Shown in pieces: positions 1 to 11,565 of a stretch of 64,000 bases of DNA (position 1 is its first letter; every line of letters starts with the position of its first letter). The notes beneath the pieces were generated by a model. That model saw nothing but the letters and a program-made list of their open reading frames with translations. It was not told the origin of the DNA and ran no database searches. The DNA comes from Epiperipatus broadwayi. Its lineage: Eukaryota > Onychophora > Udeonychophora > Euonychophora > Peripatidae. Made by a program: the position numbers and the translations under genes. The DNA lies in NCBI GenBank assembly GCA_028023455.1, contig JAQFVV010012530.1:1242001-1306000 (forward strand), in the 5' to 3' direction.

Positions 1-240
1 CAGATCATCATCTCTCACAATATAAAATCAATACTCACAAATCTTCAAACTTTAATGAACAGGCTTCAGTCTTCTCCACTCTCCAATTCTTCAGCCATTG
101 AAAATCTGATGATGGCATGTTCAAAGCCCTTGTTTACCAATTTTGCTGTCATACCTATGTTGACCATAAGTCATTCTGATTCCTCATATACAGGACCTTT
201 AAGTCCATTTAAATACACAGAATATGGGATGGGAGGAATA
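1..240 (-). repeat. Penelope-like R1 repeat, part cut by window edge
   Basis: The stretch resembles the middle part of the R1 foldback (7623-7835), sharing ATTGAAAATSTGATGATGG-type words, a CATGTTGACC-like block and the flanking CCAGATTATCATCTC-type sequence. In the R1 unit the hammerhead lies just beyond this point on the minus strand, so it would fall before base 1 here. Sequence from 240 to 298 shows nothing recognisable. Confidence 0.5.
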
Positions 241-298
241 CAGGCTGAATATATAATATTTAAATTCAAGTATATTATAGATATTTTGAAGCTATATA

Positions 299-735
299 TA
301 AATATAAAACATTTCCAGTAATTAATATTATGTAATAGATGAAGATTAATATGCAAATTACTGTTTATTAAGTAAATGAAATACTTTCAATCCAAAGCAC
401 AAGACAAAACTTTTTTAAAGAATGGACAATCTTCTCGCTTTATCTCATTTTCTTATATAGAGCCTTATCTGAAGTACTTTGGAAAGAAAGCATGAATTTT
501 GTAATCGGTCATATTACTTTTAAAGCTATTTTTTTAAATTGACTCATATTACTTTAATTAACAGTTATAAGACTAAACTTTTTTGGAGAAAAGAATGGAT
601 TGTCTTCTCTGTTTACCTCATTTTCTTATATAGAGACTTGTCTGAAGCACTTTGGAAAGAAAGTACGAATTTTAAAATCAATCATAATACTTTTAAAACT
701 TTTTTAAAAATTGATTTATATTATTTTAATTGACA
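299..735. repeat. Dispersed repeat R4, copy 1, with internal duplication
   Basis: Begins AAATATAAAACATTTC and contains two diverged tandem copies, about 170 bp apart, of a block with CTTATATAGAG and TTTGGAAAGAAAG. The same repeat occurs at 3870-4070 on the other side of the LINE. Noncoding; class unknown. Confidence 0.5.
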
Positions 736-790
736 TTTGGGGAAATTTTCTAATGTAAACACTATCAGTATTAACTCAAAGAGTGAAAAT

Positions 791-2050
791 ATCATCATCA
801 TCAACCATTATCAATCCACTGCAGGATAAAGGTCTCTCCAAGTTCAATCCATCTTCTCCGATCTTTAGTTTCTCTTCTCCACATCACCCCTGCACACTTT
901 CTTATTTCATCCATCCATCTCACATGTGGTCACTTTCTGGGTCTTTTACAGTCTCTTGGAATCCAGTTTAAGATTTCAATTGTCCATCTATTATTATCTC
1001 TTCTAGCAATATGTCCATCCCAACTCCACTTCAGTATTTTAATTTTTTTAGTGAGGTCAGTAAAACCTGTTTGTTCTCTTACCCATATATTTCGTTTTTG
1101 ATCTCTTTTTGTTATTCCCAACATACATCTCTCCATATTTCTTTGAGTGGTCTGAAGTCTTTGTATTGCTCTTCTATTAAGTGTCCAAGTCTCAGATCCA
1201 TAAGTAAGAACTTGTAAAACATATTTATTAAAGACCTTTCTTTTCAAATACATAGGCATATTTCCTTTTAGTATCAAGTTATTTCTACCAAAAGCACTCC
1301 AACCAAGTTTAATTCTATGATTAATTTCATCCATTATGTTTCCATCTGCGTTAATAATCTGACCACGGTATTTGTAACTGTTAACTTCTAACTCATCATA
1401 ATCAATCTTTATTTTCATATTTTGAGAAAATCCATTAAACATTACTTTAGTCTTTTTAACATTTATCTTTAGTCCTACTTTCATCTGATTTCCTGCAGCT
1501 CTAAAGCATTATTTGCAAAAACAACTACATCATCTGCAAAATCTAAATGATTTAAATAATCTTCATATACTTTCACTCCTTTAGCTTCCTATTTTAATCC
1601 ACAAAATACTTCTTGCAGCACTGCTGTAAAACGTTTTGAAGATATGGAGTCACCCTGTCTTACATCCTTTTCAATGTTGACTTTTCTAGTATCATTATGT
1701 AATCTAATTGTTGCTGTTGTATATTTATAAATATTCTTTAAAATATGATAATATCCTGGATCTATACCTTAATGATCCAATGCTCTAATCATTGAAGAAT
1801 CAAATGCCTTTTCATAATCTATAAATCCAAAGCATAATGGCAATTCATATTCATTTGTTCTTTCTATAACTTCTCTCAATTCCTGGATATGATCTATCGT
1901 ACTAAAACCGCTTTTAAATCCAGCGTGTTCTCTTGGTTGGTGGAAATTCAATATCCTCTGTAGACGGGTTGTAATTATCTTGGTAAAATTTTTGTATAAA
2001 ACTGATAAAAGGCTGATAGGTCTGTAATTTCTAATAACTTCTTTAGGCAA
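791..2050 (-). mobile_element. RTE-like LINE, 3' part (RT domain and C-terminus), decayed
   Basis: Read on the minus strand. Frames encode RT motifs NYRPISLL, then AGFKSGFSTIDHI and FIDYEKAFD (RT motifs 1-3, 1769-2050), and the C-terminal region (930-1484) with KTKVMFNG, YGSETWTLNRR, GHIARRDNNRWT and a final PRDCKRPRK. The 3' end is marked by CCTGCAGTGGAT followed by a short (TGA)n tail near 791, as usual for RTE-clade elements. Frames are broken by stops and shifts, including loss of the catalytic-motif region, so it is inactive. The upstream half continues at 3294 after a nested transposon. Clade assignment is from motif style only. Confidence 0.8.
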
Positions 2051-2052
2051 TA

Positions 2053-3291
2053 GTATGAAAACTGAACCCTACCGTCTGAGGGCACTCTTTTTCACAAAAC
2101 GCCCATCAATATATCATTTTAGCGGCCTTAACTTACGGCTGACAGTACAAGAGGTGTTTTTGAACCATAACAAACCCCTGAGGGCGATGTATTCTATGAT
2201 TACATAACAAAATACTACACCCATTGCATTACGACAGTATTTGTCAAGTGAGCGCTCTTGAACTCTCGCTATGGTCTGATTTGATGGTGGCCATATTTGA
2301 AAGAGATGAAACTCTGCAAAAATTCATTGTCAGAAATTTTTTAGAAAGCATAGTGGAATTAGTATTTCATATTAAGAATTGTCATGTCATCACACACACT
2401 TCCCTATGCTTTTGAACTGCACACAACTTGAAAAGATTCTTCTTTTCAGCAGAGTTTTTTTCCGATTTCGTGCGCAAATCCCCGTTTACACGCAAATCTG
2501 TGTGAGAACTGTAAAATGTTGTCTGCAAGTTGTCCGAATTGGTCGAAGCTGAGTGAATATCCGGCCGGCCACACAAGTTGATGCACAATATTGTGTTTCC
2601 CCAGAAAGAGAAACTCCTGCAAGTGTACCTATGTAAGTCTGCGTAAGGGAAGTTATTGGTTCGAAGGCTCCAAAATCCCGCTACTTACAGCTTTGAGGCT
2701 TCCTGTTATTTTATTTGCATGTTACTTTTGGCTGCTGTTTTTTATGCCCCTGAAATGGTGGTGTTTTTTTTTACTTGTTTTGCTTCACAACTTGTCCAAA
2801 GTTTTTTTTTTTTTTGATTTAATAAATTATTTTATAGGGAAACTTGTTGTTGTTTTTGTTGTTCACATGATTATAAAGTAGGTAGGTAATATTTGATAAG
2901 TTTCATTAACAGTTAAAGTAGGTAATATTTTATTATACCAAAAAAAAAAAAAAAAGAAGTGTTTGAGAGTTGATTCAAAAGGCCCCACCAAAAATAATAA
3001 TAATAATAATAAAGAACTGTGCGGTAACATAATAAAATGTTCAACAAGAAAATCCAAAGAGAAGTCAATAATTAAAAATCAAAACAAACCTTCCCCGCCA
3101 CCCCACCTTCTCCGGCTTAAAAAAAAAAAGTGTTCTTTAAAAATGAACTGTTTATGTCTTTTTTTAAAATTAAAGGCCCAAAAAATTAATGAAGAACTTT
3201 TCGCTATCATATAAAGCTTTCTGTAGCGTAAAGATTTGAAACAAAAACAAAAAAAAAGAGTGCCATCAGATGGTAGGGTCAGTATTCATAC
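2053..3291. mobile_element. Nonautonomous TIR DNA transposon nested in the LINE, about 1.24 kb
   Basis: The ends are inverted repeats of about 38 bp: GTATGAAAACTGAACCCTAC at 2053 against the reverse complement of the right end, GTATGAATACTGACCCTACC, continuing through CTGAKGGCACTC into a T-rich run. TA dinucleotides flank both sides (2051-2052 and 3292-3293), suggesting a TA target duplication. Removing it rejoins the minus-strand LINE frame between the KGD region and NYRPISLL. No transposase is recognisable inside; it holds an (AAT)n tract at about 2996-3012 and poly-T/poly-A runs. TA duplication suggests the IS630-Tc1-mariner group, but the TIR sequence is not one I recognise. Confidence 0.7.
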
Positions 3292-3293
3292 TA

Positions 3294-3866
3294 TTACCCT
3301 TCTTTATCACCTTTTTAAAATATTAATATTAATACTGCATTCTTCCAATCATCTGGTACATCCTTATCATTTAGACATTTGGTATATAACTTTGCTAAAC
3401 ATTTTTCTATTTCATTAATTAATATACCAATTATAATTTTATCATTACCTGGAGCCTTTCCTTTCTTCATAAATTTAGTTGCATGTCTCACTTCTTCATT
3501 TAAAATTCTTGGCAATTTGGAATATATAATAGATGTAGGAGGTACTTGTTCTTTATTACTCTATAATTCTTGATAGAAGTCTTCTACCCATTTCATGATG
3601 TCAAGTTTCTTTTTAGTAATAATTCTATCTTTTTTCCTTATTGCAGATATAAATTTCCTACTAATACCAAAATGTTGTTTTACACTCTTGAGATGTTTAT
3701 TCTCTTCTACAGTTTTGCTTGCTAGTCCACAGTTATACTTTCAACTCTTTTCCGCAACATTTTACAAAGTTCGAGATATTCAATCCTTTTTAACGCATCA
3801 TTTTTGTATATCTTCATATTCCTTTTTTTCTTCATAAATTCTCTAGTTTCAGTAGAAATTTTATTA
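3294..3866 (-). mobile_element. RTE-like LINE, 5' remaining part (RT start)
   Basis: Continuation of the minus-strand LINE at 791-2050. Frame 3315-3515 encodes the region just before RT motif 1: EEVRHATKFMKKGKAPGND, KCLNDKDVPDDWKNAVLILI. Further upstream fragments (TETREFMKKK-like, then ALKRIEYLELCKMLRKR-like) match the usual linker between endonuclease and RT. The endonuclease is missing, so the copy is 5'-truncated at about 3866, next to repeat R4. Confidence 0.7.
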
Positions 3867-3869
3867 ATA

Positions 3870-4075
3870 TGTAAATATAAAACATTTCAAGTAATTAGTA
3901 TTATGTAATAGATCGAGATTAATATACAAATTATTAGTTTATTAAGTAAATGTAATACTCTCAATCCAAAGCACAAGACAAGTGAAAAGAACAGACTGAC
4001 TTCTCTCTTTACCTCATTTTCTTATATAGCTTATCTGAAATACTTTGAAAAGAAATCTATTATATGTATATTTAC
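3870..4075. repeat. Dispersed repeat R4, copy 2
   Basis: Matches 299-500 (AACATTTCAAGTAATTAGTA, TCCAAAGCACAAGACA, CTTATATAG). The two copies bracket the LINE and may mark a repeat the LINE landed in, though a clean target duplication is not visible. From 4076 to about 4397 nothing recognisable is seen. Confidence 0.45.
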
Positions 4076-4397
4076 AGTGAAGCCATGAACTATGTTGCAT
4101 CTAACTATGTGATTTCAATCATACACTGACCAAAGTAAAATATAGACAATCAAACAAAATGTATAAGCAATCAACAACAAAAAAAATTAAAATTTGCAAA
4201 GTTTAATATTTGGCAGCCATTTTTTCTTCTCTGAGCAGAGTGCATACAAATTACATATATCAATAAAATATCTTCAGTTTATGTTGGAAGCATATATATT
4301 TTTAATCTTTCTTTATTATCTATTATGATGTTGATGTTTGCTTAATAAAGTTTTTTTTTTAAATTTTTTTACAAGATTTCAGAATATTCATTAAACA

Positions 4398-6634
4398 TTT
4401 AATATTTTATTCGCATTCAAAGATATTCAATAGTATGTAAATTTTCTAGAGTGAATATAGTAATGAAGAGTGACAATTGTACATGTGTTGTCTACACATA
4501 AATTATAAGATTTTAATAAACTTTATTTATAATTTGATTATATACATGTACAGATAGTCCACTTCTCCCTTCACTTTAGAATATATTCCTGTTAAAGTTA
4601 TAAAAAATAATCTTGTAATCGATTTCTGATGAACTTGGGCAAGTCTTGAAGATGGGTAACGATTCTTTTTCATCATGATCAGAAGTTACTTCTTCTTGAT
4701 CAGACTATTTAGATGATAATAGATATTCTGCTGGTTCTATTGCTTGATCATTTGATTTACTACCTATTTCCATGAGATCCAATTCTTCTGCCTGGCCATT
4801 AGTAGGAGTTTTCTTATTTTGTACAGATGTGAAGGGATCAGCACTCTCCTCTTTCTGCGAGTTATCAATAAATTCCTACTACTTTGACCTTTAGAATGAT
4901 ATAATATCTATTTAATTATATTAGATTGAACATATTTTGATTTGACACCTGATCCATTCATTTGCACCTTGGGCAAATTTTTTACCTATAACATTTTCAT
5001 AAGTGTCTTCAAGTTTTCTATTGATGTTTTCATAATGAGGCTAATATTAGGATTATCTATTGGGCTACTTTCATTTAATTTATTAAATTTTACTTGAGCT
5101 TGTATTATTATAATTGAATGCTTTTTTCATGATTTAAAGTCTGAACTTGACTTAGTTTTTATATTCCTGTTTTTATTTTAGCAAACACAAGTTAAATGTT
5201 ATTTTAAACTACAGATACTATATTTTTCTCTTCTAAATTTGCAGTACTTGTTATGTGGTTTTTTCTCCCCACAGCAGTAATAGATTACAACAGCATTTGA
5301 GCTCATATGGTGGAAACTATCAGCTTTTGTTTTATTAACAGCTATTGGGGTCTTTCGCACATATGTTGTAGCTTGAAATTCCAAAACGTTTTCCAGCATT
5401 ATTTCCTGTGCAAAAATATTTTTCCATTGTGGATTTGCAAGTAATGTTCTATTCACTTAATAAAATTTTTCTGAAGTTGTGATTTGTCATTCCATATAAT
5501 AATTGATTCATCAGCATGTGATCTAACTCAGATTTGAAATTACATTCTTTTGTGAGTACTTTTAACATATAATATTGTAATCTTGATATCTCTCTTAAGG
5601 TGACTGCTTTCTAGCCCTAAATCTTAGACATGACACCCAATTAGTTGTTACTTGCTGAAAATAAGCATTCATTGTCTTTTAACTCCTCATATCGAATGTC
5701 TTTGAGAATTTTGGGGTTGCATAGTTTTTTGCCACTTGAAATACATCTTTCCCAGAGAACAACAAAAGTGTAACTACTTTAACTGTAATGTCTTCGATTC
5801 TTTTAATAAACCTATATTGCTCAACATGTTCCACTTATATTTTCCAAGCCAAAGCATTATTCACATCAAATTCATGGTTAGAATTATTCAGTAAAGCTAT
5901 TTTAGTAGTTTATATAGATTCTTCAATTATAAAATAATCCTTTTCACTTTTTTGTACAATTTATTCTGCTACAGCCATACTGCACAATTCTACTATTATT
6001 TGTACAGGTTCTTGTAAACTAAAAAACTGCATACTGCAGCATTCTGCTGTAATCATACACAAGCTCTAACAATTATTGACTGCTGCAATTCTGTAGTATC
6101 CTGGGGATATTTTTCATTGCTAGCCAGCCAGTACCAGAAAGGCAATTTAAATTTAACACAAGTTTATGTACTTGCCGATAAATGTATATGAATAACAGAA
6201 TAAATAATAATTAGAAATTATTTTGAATCTCTAAAGGTCATTTTAATCTGTAGATATATGAATTAACATTTATATATATAATCATATACTATAGTTCATA
6301 TAACTATCTGTACCATTAACTACAGTTTCTTTCACACACAGATATTGTATATGCTATGATTCCATCATTTATTATTCAGCCAACATTCTGATGTCACCTA
6401 CATATATATATAATATAACAGTGCATCTGCGAGTAGCTCATTGCAGGTGTTTATAGCATAATCTAAGCTCATTTGCATATTTAATCTTTTATTAGCATTC
6501 AAAGATATTAAGTAGTATGCAAATATTTTTAGAATGAAGGATGACAATTATATGTGTATTGTCTGTACATAAATTACAAAATTTTAATAAACTTTATTCT
6601 TAATTTAATTATATACATGCACAGACAGTCCAGT
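4398..6634 (-). mobile_element. Degenerate LTR-type element with gag zinc-knuckle remnant
   Basis: Two direct repeats of about 165 bp (4398-4564 and 6478-6634), sharing GCATTCAAAGATATT, TTTTAATAAACTTTATT and ATATACATG, bracket 1.9 kb. On the minus strand at 5199-5456 a short frame ends YYCCGEKKPHNKYCKF followed by REKYSICSLK, which looks like the double zinc-knuckle region of Ty3/gypsy gag proteins with several Cys replaced. Upstream a KFKLPFWYW-like stretch at about 6130-6160 fits an N-terminal gag region. No protease, RT or integrase is left. The direct repeats may be truncated LTRs. Confidence 0.45.
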
Positions 6635-6906
6635 CAGTAAAATCGAAAAAATACAAAACTTGATACTTAGTAATAAGATAACTTTATGGGGGCTTTAACA
6701 GAAGATGGTATTAAGGTATTGAGAAAACGATTCAAAATCTTACAAATTTCATTAAATATCACAATATAGGACTGATTGGGGATTGGAGAAACATTATTAA
6801 ACCAGGTGACCTGGTACTCAGCACTCAATAAGCACAATTTACATACAAGTATATTCACTTAATTTTTATTCCTTCATCTGATTGTATTTATTTTATAATA
6901 TTGCAG
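6635..6906 (+). other. Sequence upstream of coding exon 1
   Basis: AT-rich, ending in the acceptor before exon 1. No TATA-box promoter or CpG-rich start region can be supported; the true promoter is probably further upstream or outside the window. Confidence 0.3.
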
Positions 6907-7039
6907 GTGATCTTTCTTCCTTCACAATAAATTTTATTAAATGTTTAATAAGGCTAATCCACTTCCTCCAGTCCATCTTCATATTAAGGATGACATACCT
7001 ATACATGTCCATGTTCTCTCTCCAAAGAAACATGTTAAT
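6907..7039 (+). CDS. First coding exon of an unidentified multi-exon gene
   Basis: The acceptor ends TTGCAG at 6901-6906 and the donor is GTAAGT at 7040. Translation starts at the ATG at 6941, fixed by an in-frame TAA directly before it (6938-6940), so 6907-6940 is 5' UTR and an upstream noncoding exon is implied. It codes for 33 residues and ends in phase 0. The peptide begins MFNKANPLPP, has alternating His/Val stretches (VHLHIK, IHVHVL) and ends with LSPKKHVN; LSPKK recurs in the next exon. No signal peptide or membrane segment is seen. The six exons of this gene all join in frame, which is the main evidence for it; the family is not recognised. The R1 hammerhead foldback begins about 400 bp downstream in intron 1. 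Confidence 0.75.
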
Positions 7040-7548
7040 GTAAGTATTAATGTTTTTATAGTATTATTTATGTATATATTTTTATTTTATTTAATATAAG
7101 ATAAACTTAAGCTGGCAAAAATGTTTGTTGATTTGGATTTCTTTTTATACTTAAATGTTGAGACCATTGCCTTCAACAGAGTCATATTAAATAATCTTTT
7201 GCTATATGTTTGGTTTCCTATAGCTAGTCAATAATTTGGGATCCTAAAATATGTATAATTCAGATCACTTTTTTGGCATTTAAAATCTTACAATGTTTGA
7301 GTATTTTATGACAATTTATTTATTTCTAGGAATTTTTTTTTAATGTACTTAAAATTAGTCTCAGAGAATTTTTGATCATGCATTTACAATATTTTTTATA
7401 ACTGAAACACAGGCTTGTTATATACCTGTGTCTATATATGTAATATATAGGGTATATGAGCTCAGACTTTCAGCTGACCCATCACTCTCCACTCTATCTA
7501 ATAACACTGATACACTCAAGCATATATATGCTGAAAAGATAAATAATC

Positions 7549-7592
7549 ACCAATATACATATTTCCTGCTAAACCAGCAATCATCAGTTGGT
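7549..7592 (-). ncRNA. Hammerhead ribozyme (type I, minimal stem III), R1 left arm
   Basis: Reading the minus strand from 7592: ACCAA (stem I), CTGATGA (7587-7581), 15-nt stem-loop II TTGCTGGTTTAGCAG (7580-7566), GAAA (7565-7562), stem III TATGTA (7561-7556), then U at 7555 and A at 7554 (an AUA cleavage triplet), then TTGGT closing five pairs of stem I. All conserved core positions are present. Stem III is self-complementary with two G-U pairs, so two molecules would be needed, as in the known Penelope-associated dimeric hammerheads. Predicted cleavage lies between 7554 and 7553. Activity is inferred, not shown. Confidence 0.75.
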
Positions 7593-7860
7593 CCAGATTA
7601 TCATCTCCCACACATATATACTGTAAGTGCTCAGATATATATTAAGATAGACAATCTTCATACTTTAATGGACACGCTCCAATCTACTACACACTCCAAC
7701 TCTTCAACCGTCCAACCAATTGAAAATGTGATGATGGAATGCTCGAAGGCCACCCTGAGGGTGAGATTCTTGTCACACCCATGTTGACCTAAGGTCAATC
7801 TGAACCCCACATGTACTGGACATAATCCATTTAATATATGTGTGGGAGATGATAATCTGG

Positions 7861-7904
7861 ACCAACTGAAGATTGCTGGTTTAGCAGGAAATATGTATAT
7901 TGGT
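7861..7904 (+). ncRNA. Hammerhead ribozyme, R1 right arm
   Basis: Same layout on the plus strand: ACCAA, CTGAAGA (7866-7872), stem-loop II (7873-7887), GAAA (7888-7891), stem III TATGTA (7892-7897), U and A (7898-7899), TTGGT (7900-7904). The only change from the left arm is at position N7 of the core, the one position where any base is tolerated, so the core remains intact. It is in the sense direction of the host gene, within intron 1. Confidence 0.75.
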
Positions 7905-8009
7905 GATTATTTATCTTTTCAGCATATATGTGCTTGAGTGTATCAGTGTTATTAGATAGAGTGGAGAGTGATGGGTCAGCTGAAAGTCTGTGCTCATATA
8001 CCCTATATA

Positions 8010-9078
8010 ATATTTTTTATGTTAAAACTTAATAAAAGACTCTCCAGAATCATATGACTAATTTAAGTGACTCCATTCTTTTTAAATTAATATCTCTTTT
8101 TTAGATGGCCTTGTATAAAGATATTATTCAAATTTTTTATTTTTCTCAATGATGATATTTAAGAATTAAGAGATCATATATGTAAAAAAGTCTGGGTCTC
8201 CCAAGATAATGGAACATAATTCTTATACAAAGAGACATAAAGGGTTAAACTATGTGAATTTAAAATGAAAGCTGTAAGGACGTGGGTTAAACTATTTTAA
8301 TATATTAAATATGATTTTTTGATTTTTTAATTTTGTCTTGCCTTTTCTATTATAATTGACTGCTATTATATTACCAAATTAAAATAAATTAATTCTTTTC
8401 TTTATTCTACCCTGGAATTATATTGTATGCATTATTGTTTTCACATATGAATTTGAGATTTGGAGAGATGTTTGAAGTGTTACCTGCCAAATCACGCAGT
8501 TGGACAGTATAAGTTAATGCTTTTACATGCATAGAAATTTCTTTAACATCAGAAATAGTGGAAAAGATCTTAGTGTGAGAATTGTAATTACTGAAAAAGA
8601 CTTATAAGAAGATTAAGATATCATTTTGTTGTCTAGTAAAGTTATATTTAAGGAAAAGAGTTGTTAAATGTTTTTTATGTAGAGTTCAACTTTCTATGTA
8701 ATAGAGGCTTGGAATTACTGGGAAAGGAAAGGAGAAAGTATCAGTGATGCTTTTGGAAGTACATTTGGAGGTGAATAGAAAAAAAAAATGAGGAAACTGA
8801 AAAGAGTAAATGTAAAATGATTAGTTATTAAAGAAGTTATAAATCAGAAATAAGCATGACTTATTAATAAATTAGAAGTAGGATAGTATGAAAGGAAGTG
8901 AGGCAAAAGAATAAAAATGATGAATGATCTAAAGATAGGGTTAGTTTTAAGTTGTCAAAAAATAGACAGAAAGATTCATAGCCTATAAAAATAATATGCA
9001 AAATTTTCTCTTTGCCCATGATTATGATAACAATTTTTCTTTTATTTATCCTATTTTAATTATTTTGATTTTTACTAG
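8010..9078. other. Rest of intron 1
   Basis: AT-rich intron sequence; I see no gene, RNA or clear repeat in it. Confidence 0.5.
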
Positions 9079-9255
9079 ACCCAGTCAAAAACTAAGAAAA
9101 AAAAGACACCCGAAAAAGCTGCAGTTTCTCGGCAATTGATTTTTAAAGATTTGAGTCCGAAGAAAGATTGTTGTGACAGAAGTAATGCCTCAGTGTTGTC
9201 CACTCTTAAAAACCCTCAGCGAACAGTCACAAAGGGAAAGTCTTTCCAGTGGACC
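9079..9255 (+). CDS. Coding exon 2 of the unidentified gene
   Basis: The acceptor is TTTTTACTAG and the donor is GTAAGT at 9256; the exon is phase 0 at both ends and encodes 59 residues. It opens with a very basic run (TQSKTKKKKTPEK) that could serve as a nuclear localisation or nucleic-acid/microtubule contact patch (inference). It continues with RQLIFKDLSPKK, repeating LSPKK from exon 1, and ends near GKSFQWT. The segment looks low-complexity and probably disordered. Codon use is more balanced than the surrounding AT-rich DNA, and the reading frame is open only between the two splice sites, as expected for a true exon. Function unknown. Confidence 0.8.
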
Positions 9256-11435
9256 GTAAGTTTAAATAATTGCTTCCCAGTTAAGTTTAAAATGTTTTTT
9301 ATCAAATAGTCAAAGACTAAGTCGTGATATTTGCAACCATAAATGACAGGTTGAACTTTGACCTAGAAACATTTTAATCTCAAGTCTACCACTCTACTGC
9401 ACTTCACAGTTTAGCTTGTCACATTTGATAATTAAACATCATATGACCTCAGAAAACTGTTTATTTTTTTTATAAATGCTTAGTATTTAATTTTACTGTA
9501 TTTATTTATAATTCAAATTTGCATATGGATTCGTCTGTGTAATAAAGTGATTTCTTTTTTTTATAATCTAAACTTGAGTGTATTTTCAGTGAAGTTCACC
9601 ATAATCATAGTTGCCTTGTGAATTTCATCAAAAGTGCATTCAGTTTTAGGTTGTAAGAAGAAAGAAACCACTTTATTATCTAGATGAACAAATGTATACA
9701 AATTTGAATTCCAAATACAGTGGAAGGGAAAAATCAATATTTATTTATAATAAATAGATTAATGCACCATAATATATAAATAGATTTTTGAAGAGATGAC
9801 AGCTTTGATTATCACATGCAATATAGCTGCAATAATATATGAAAAAGTTGATAAATTGCTCTGTTTACATATATTTCAGGTATAGCTTTCTTCATCAAGT
9901 ATCTTGGAGTACTGCCAACAGTCTACATAAATATAATAACCACTGAATTATATTATTAATATAATAGTGACTAACTTAGTGTCATAGTGTGAACTAATTA
10001 ATATGTAGCTTTATTGAAACAGAGTAATTTATAATAAGCAAGTGTAACGTTAAGTCACTTGCCATTAAATTATTGACACAAATTAAGTGGCTGTTGTATT
10101 CTGAAGATTTTTGGTAGTACTTTATGGTAGCTAACAAGGACAGTTTTCAAATGCATGTATACTGCAAAACCATTTGTTAATTTTTTTATAAACTATAGCA
10201 ACAATAATAAAAATGTATTGTGCATAATTGGAGCAGACTTACTTCAAACATTTATTTTATTTAAGTAAATTTGCTTCTCAATTTGAAAAATAGAAGCTGC
10301 TTAGACAAAATTTTGATCTGAAAATGACTTCTGCAATGACAACTACATAAGTTTGTATGGTTTCCTTTCATAGTCATAAATTATAACATCAGCAGTGCTT
10401 CAGAAAAAAAAAAAACTCATAAAATTGGTAAAAAAAAAATAATTATTTAAATTTTAATTTTTTAGTTCACAGATGTCACAAGCTATATCTGCTTTAATCT
10501 TTTTTTAGTAAAGAATCAATTTTTCAGTGCAAGATAAATATATTAATCCCATTCCTGGCTTCGGGATTTTTTTTTTTATTTGTTAATTTTTTTAGATTTT
10601 AAAATAGAACTTTTATACCTTCATAAACCTCCCATTTTTTTGCAAAGTATTTAAACTGCTAAAAAATTTAGATACTAATTTTATTATCTATAGTTATATA
10701 ATTATACTTATCTCTTTGTTATTATTCTATTTCATCTTGCTATGAATATGAGAACGCCATAAGTTCTCGATAGCACTAGGCCATATTTAATTTATAGAAA
10801 TAACAAGCTTCTCTGTAGTTAATAAACATCACATAATCACCATTTCTTATGCTTGCTCTTAACTGTAAACACACTTATTATGTTAATTATATTCTGTATA
10901 GAAGTATAAACAGTTAATGTCATTATCTATAGTTATATAATATAATTTTTTTTATTATGGTATAAATGTATTTTATTAGTATAAACCTTAATGAGATCAA
11001 TTGCCTTACCTATTATTAAGCAGTCTGATAATACATTTTATGTTTTTCATTTAAGTTGCAAAAAAATTAAAAAATAATATGAATCATGCACTAATTTAGT
11101 ATGCCATTTAAAAAAGCTTTTAAATGATACCACCATTTTCATTATAGCGTTTATATATATATATTTCTAAATGGCATGCTTTTTTAATGATTTTTTTTAT
11201 TATTTGTAAATTTAAAATAAATAAGCAGGGAAACATTGTGAGATTGATATTTATGATCATTAAATTAATAATATTTTTCTATTGCTAAGAGTAATTTTTT
11301 TTGAAGATGTGAATATTTATAAAAATTGATGAATTATTATTTCAAAATTAGTGTCCAGAAAATAAAATTATTACATTATTATCATTTAAAAAAAAATCTA
11401 GCAGTTTGTGCAATTAATTGTCCATATAATAAATA
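9256..11435. other. Intron 2, first part
   Basis: AT-rich. It contains one piece of repeat R3 at about 10820-10870 (AATAAACATCACATAATCAC then TTATGCTTGC), also found at about 31645, 39737 and 44815. Nothing else recognisable. Confidence 0.4.
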
Positions 11436-11565
11436 TATATATATTAAATAACCTCCATATCACTATGGCATTCTTTTGAAATCATATGAATAAAGGATTT
11501 TTATTGTATCTTTAATCATACGATTTGAAAAGAATGTGTGGTGATGTGGAAGTTATTTAATATAT
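11436..11565. repeat. Small hairpin (MITE-like) element
   Basis: Imperfect palindrome with arms of about 60 bp: ATTAAATAACCTCCATATCA on the left pairs with GGTGATGTGGAAGTTATTTA on the right; CATTCTTTTGAAATCATATG pairs with CATACGATTTGAAAAGAATG. Noncoding; family unknown. Confidence 0.55.

Larger units (their letters stand above)
7444..8009. mobile_element. R1 foldback element with a hammerhead in each arm
   Basis: A near-perfect inverted repeat: left arm 7444-7622, right arm 7836-8009, separated by 213 bp. Arms begin with ATAGGGTATATGAGCTCAGA-like sequence and run to CCACACATATAT. Each arm contains a complete small hammerhead core in opposite orientation. The spacer 7623-7835 is the upstream part of the same unit, also seen at 1-240. 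This is as expected for two Penelope-type terminal units joined in opposition. It lies in intron 1. Confidence 0.8.

Noticed and set aside
106-140. CTGATGATGGC in the first repeat, resembling a hammerhead start
   Set aside because: No GAAA box or pairing stem II follows; the matching place in the R1 unit is outside its ribozyme.
4626-4665. CTGATGA followed by an ACTT/AAGT hairpin
   Set aside because: The base after stem II is not a GAAA box and stem I does not pair; chance match.
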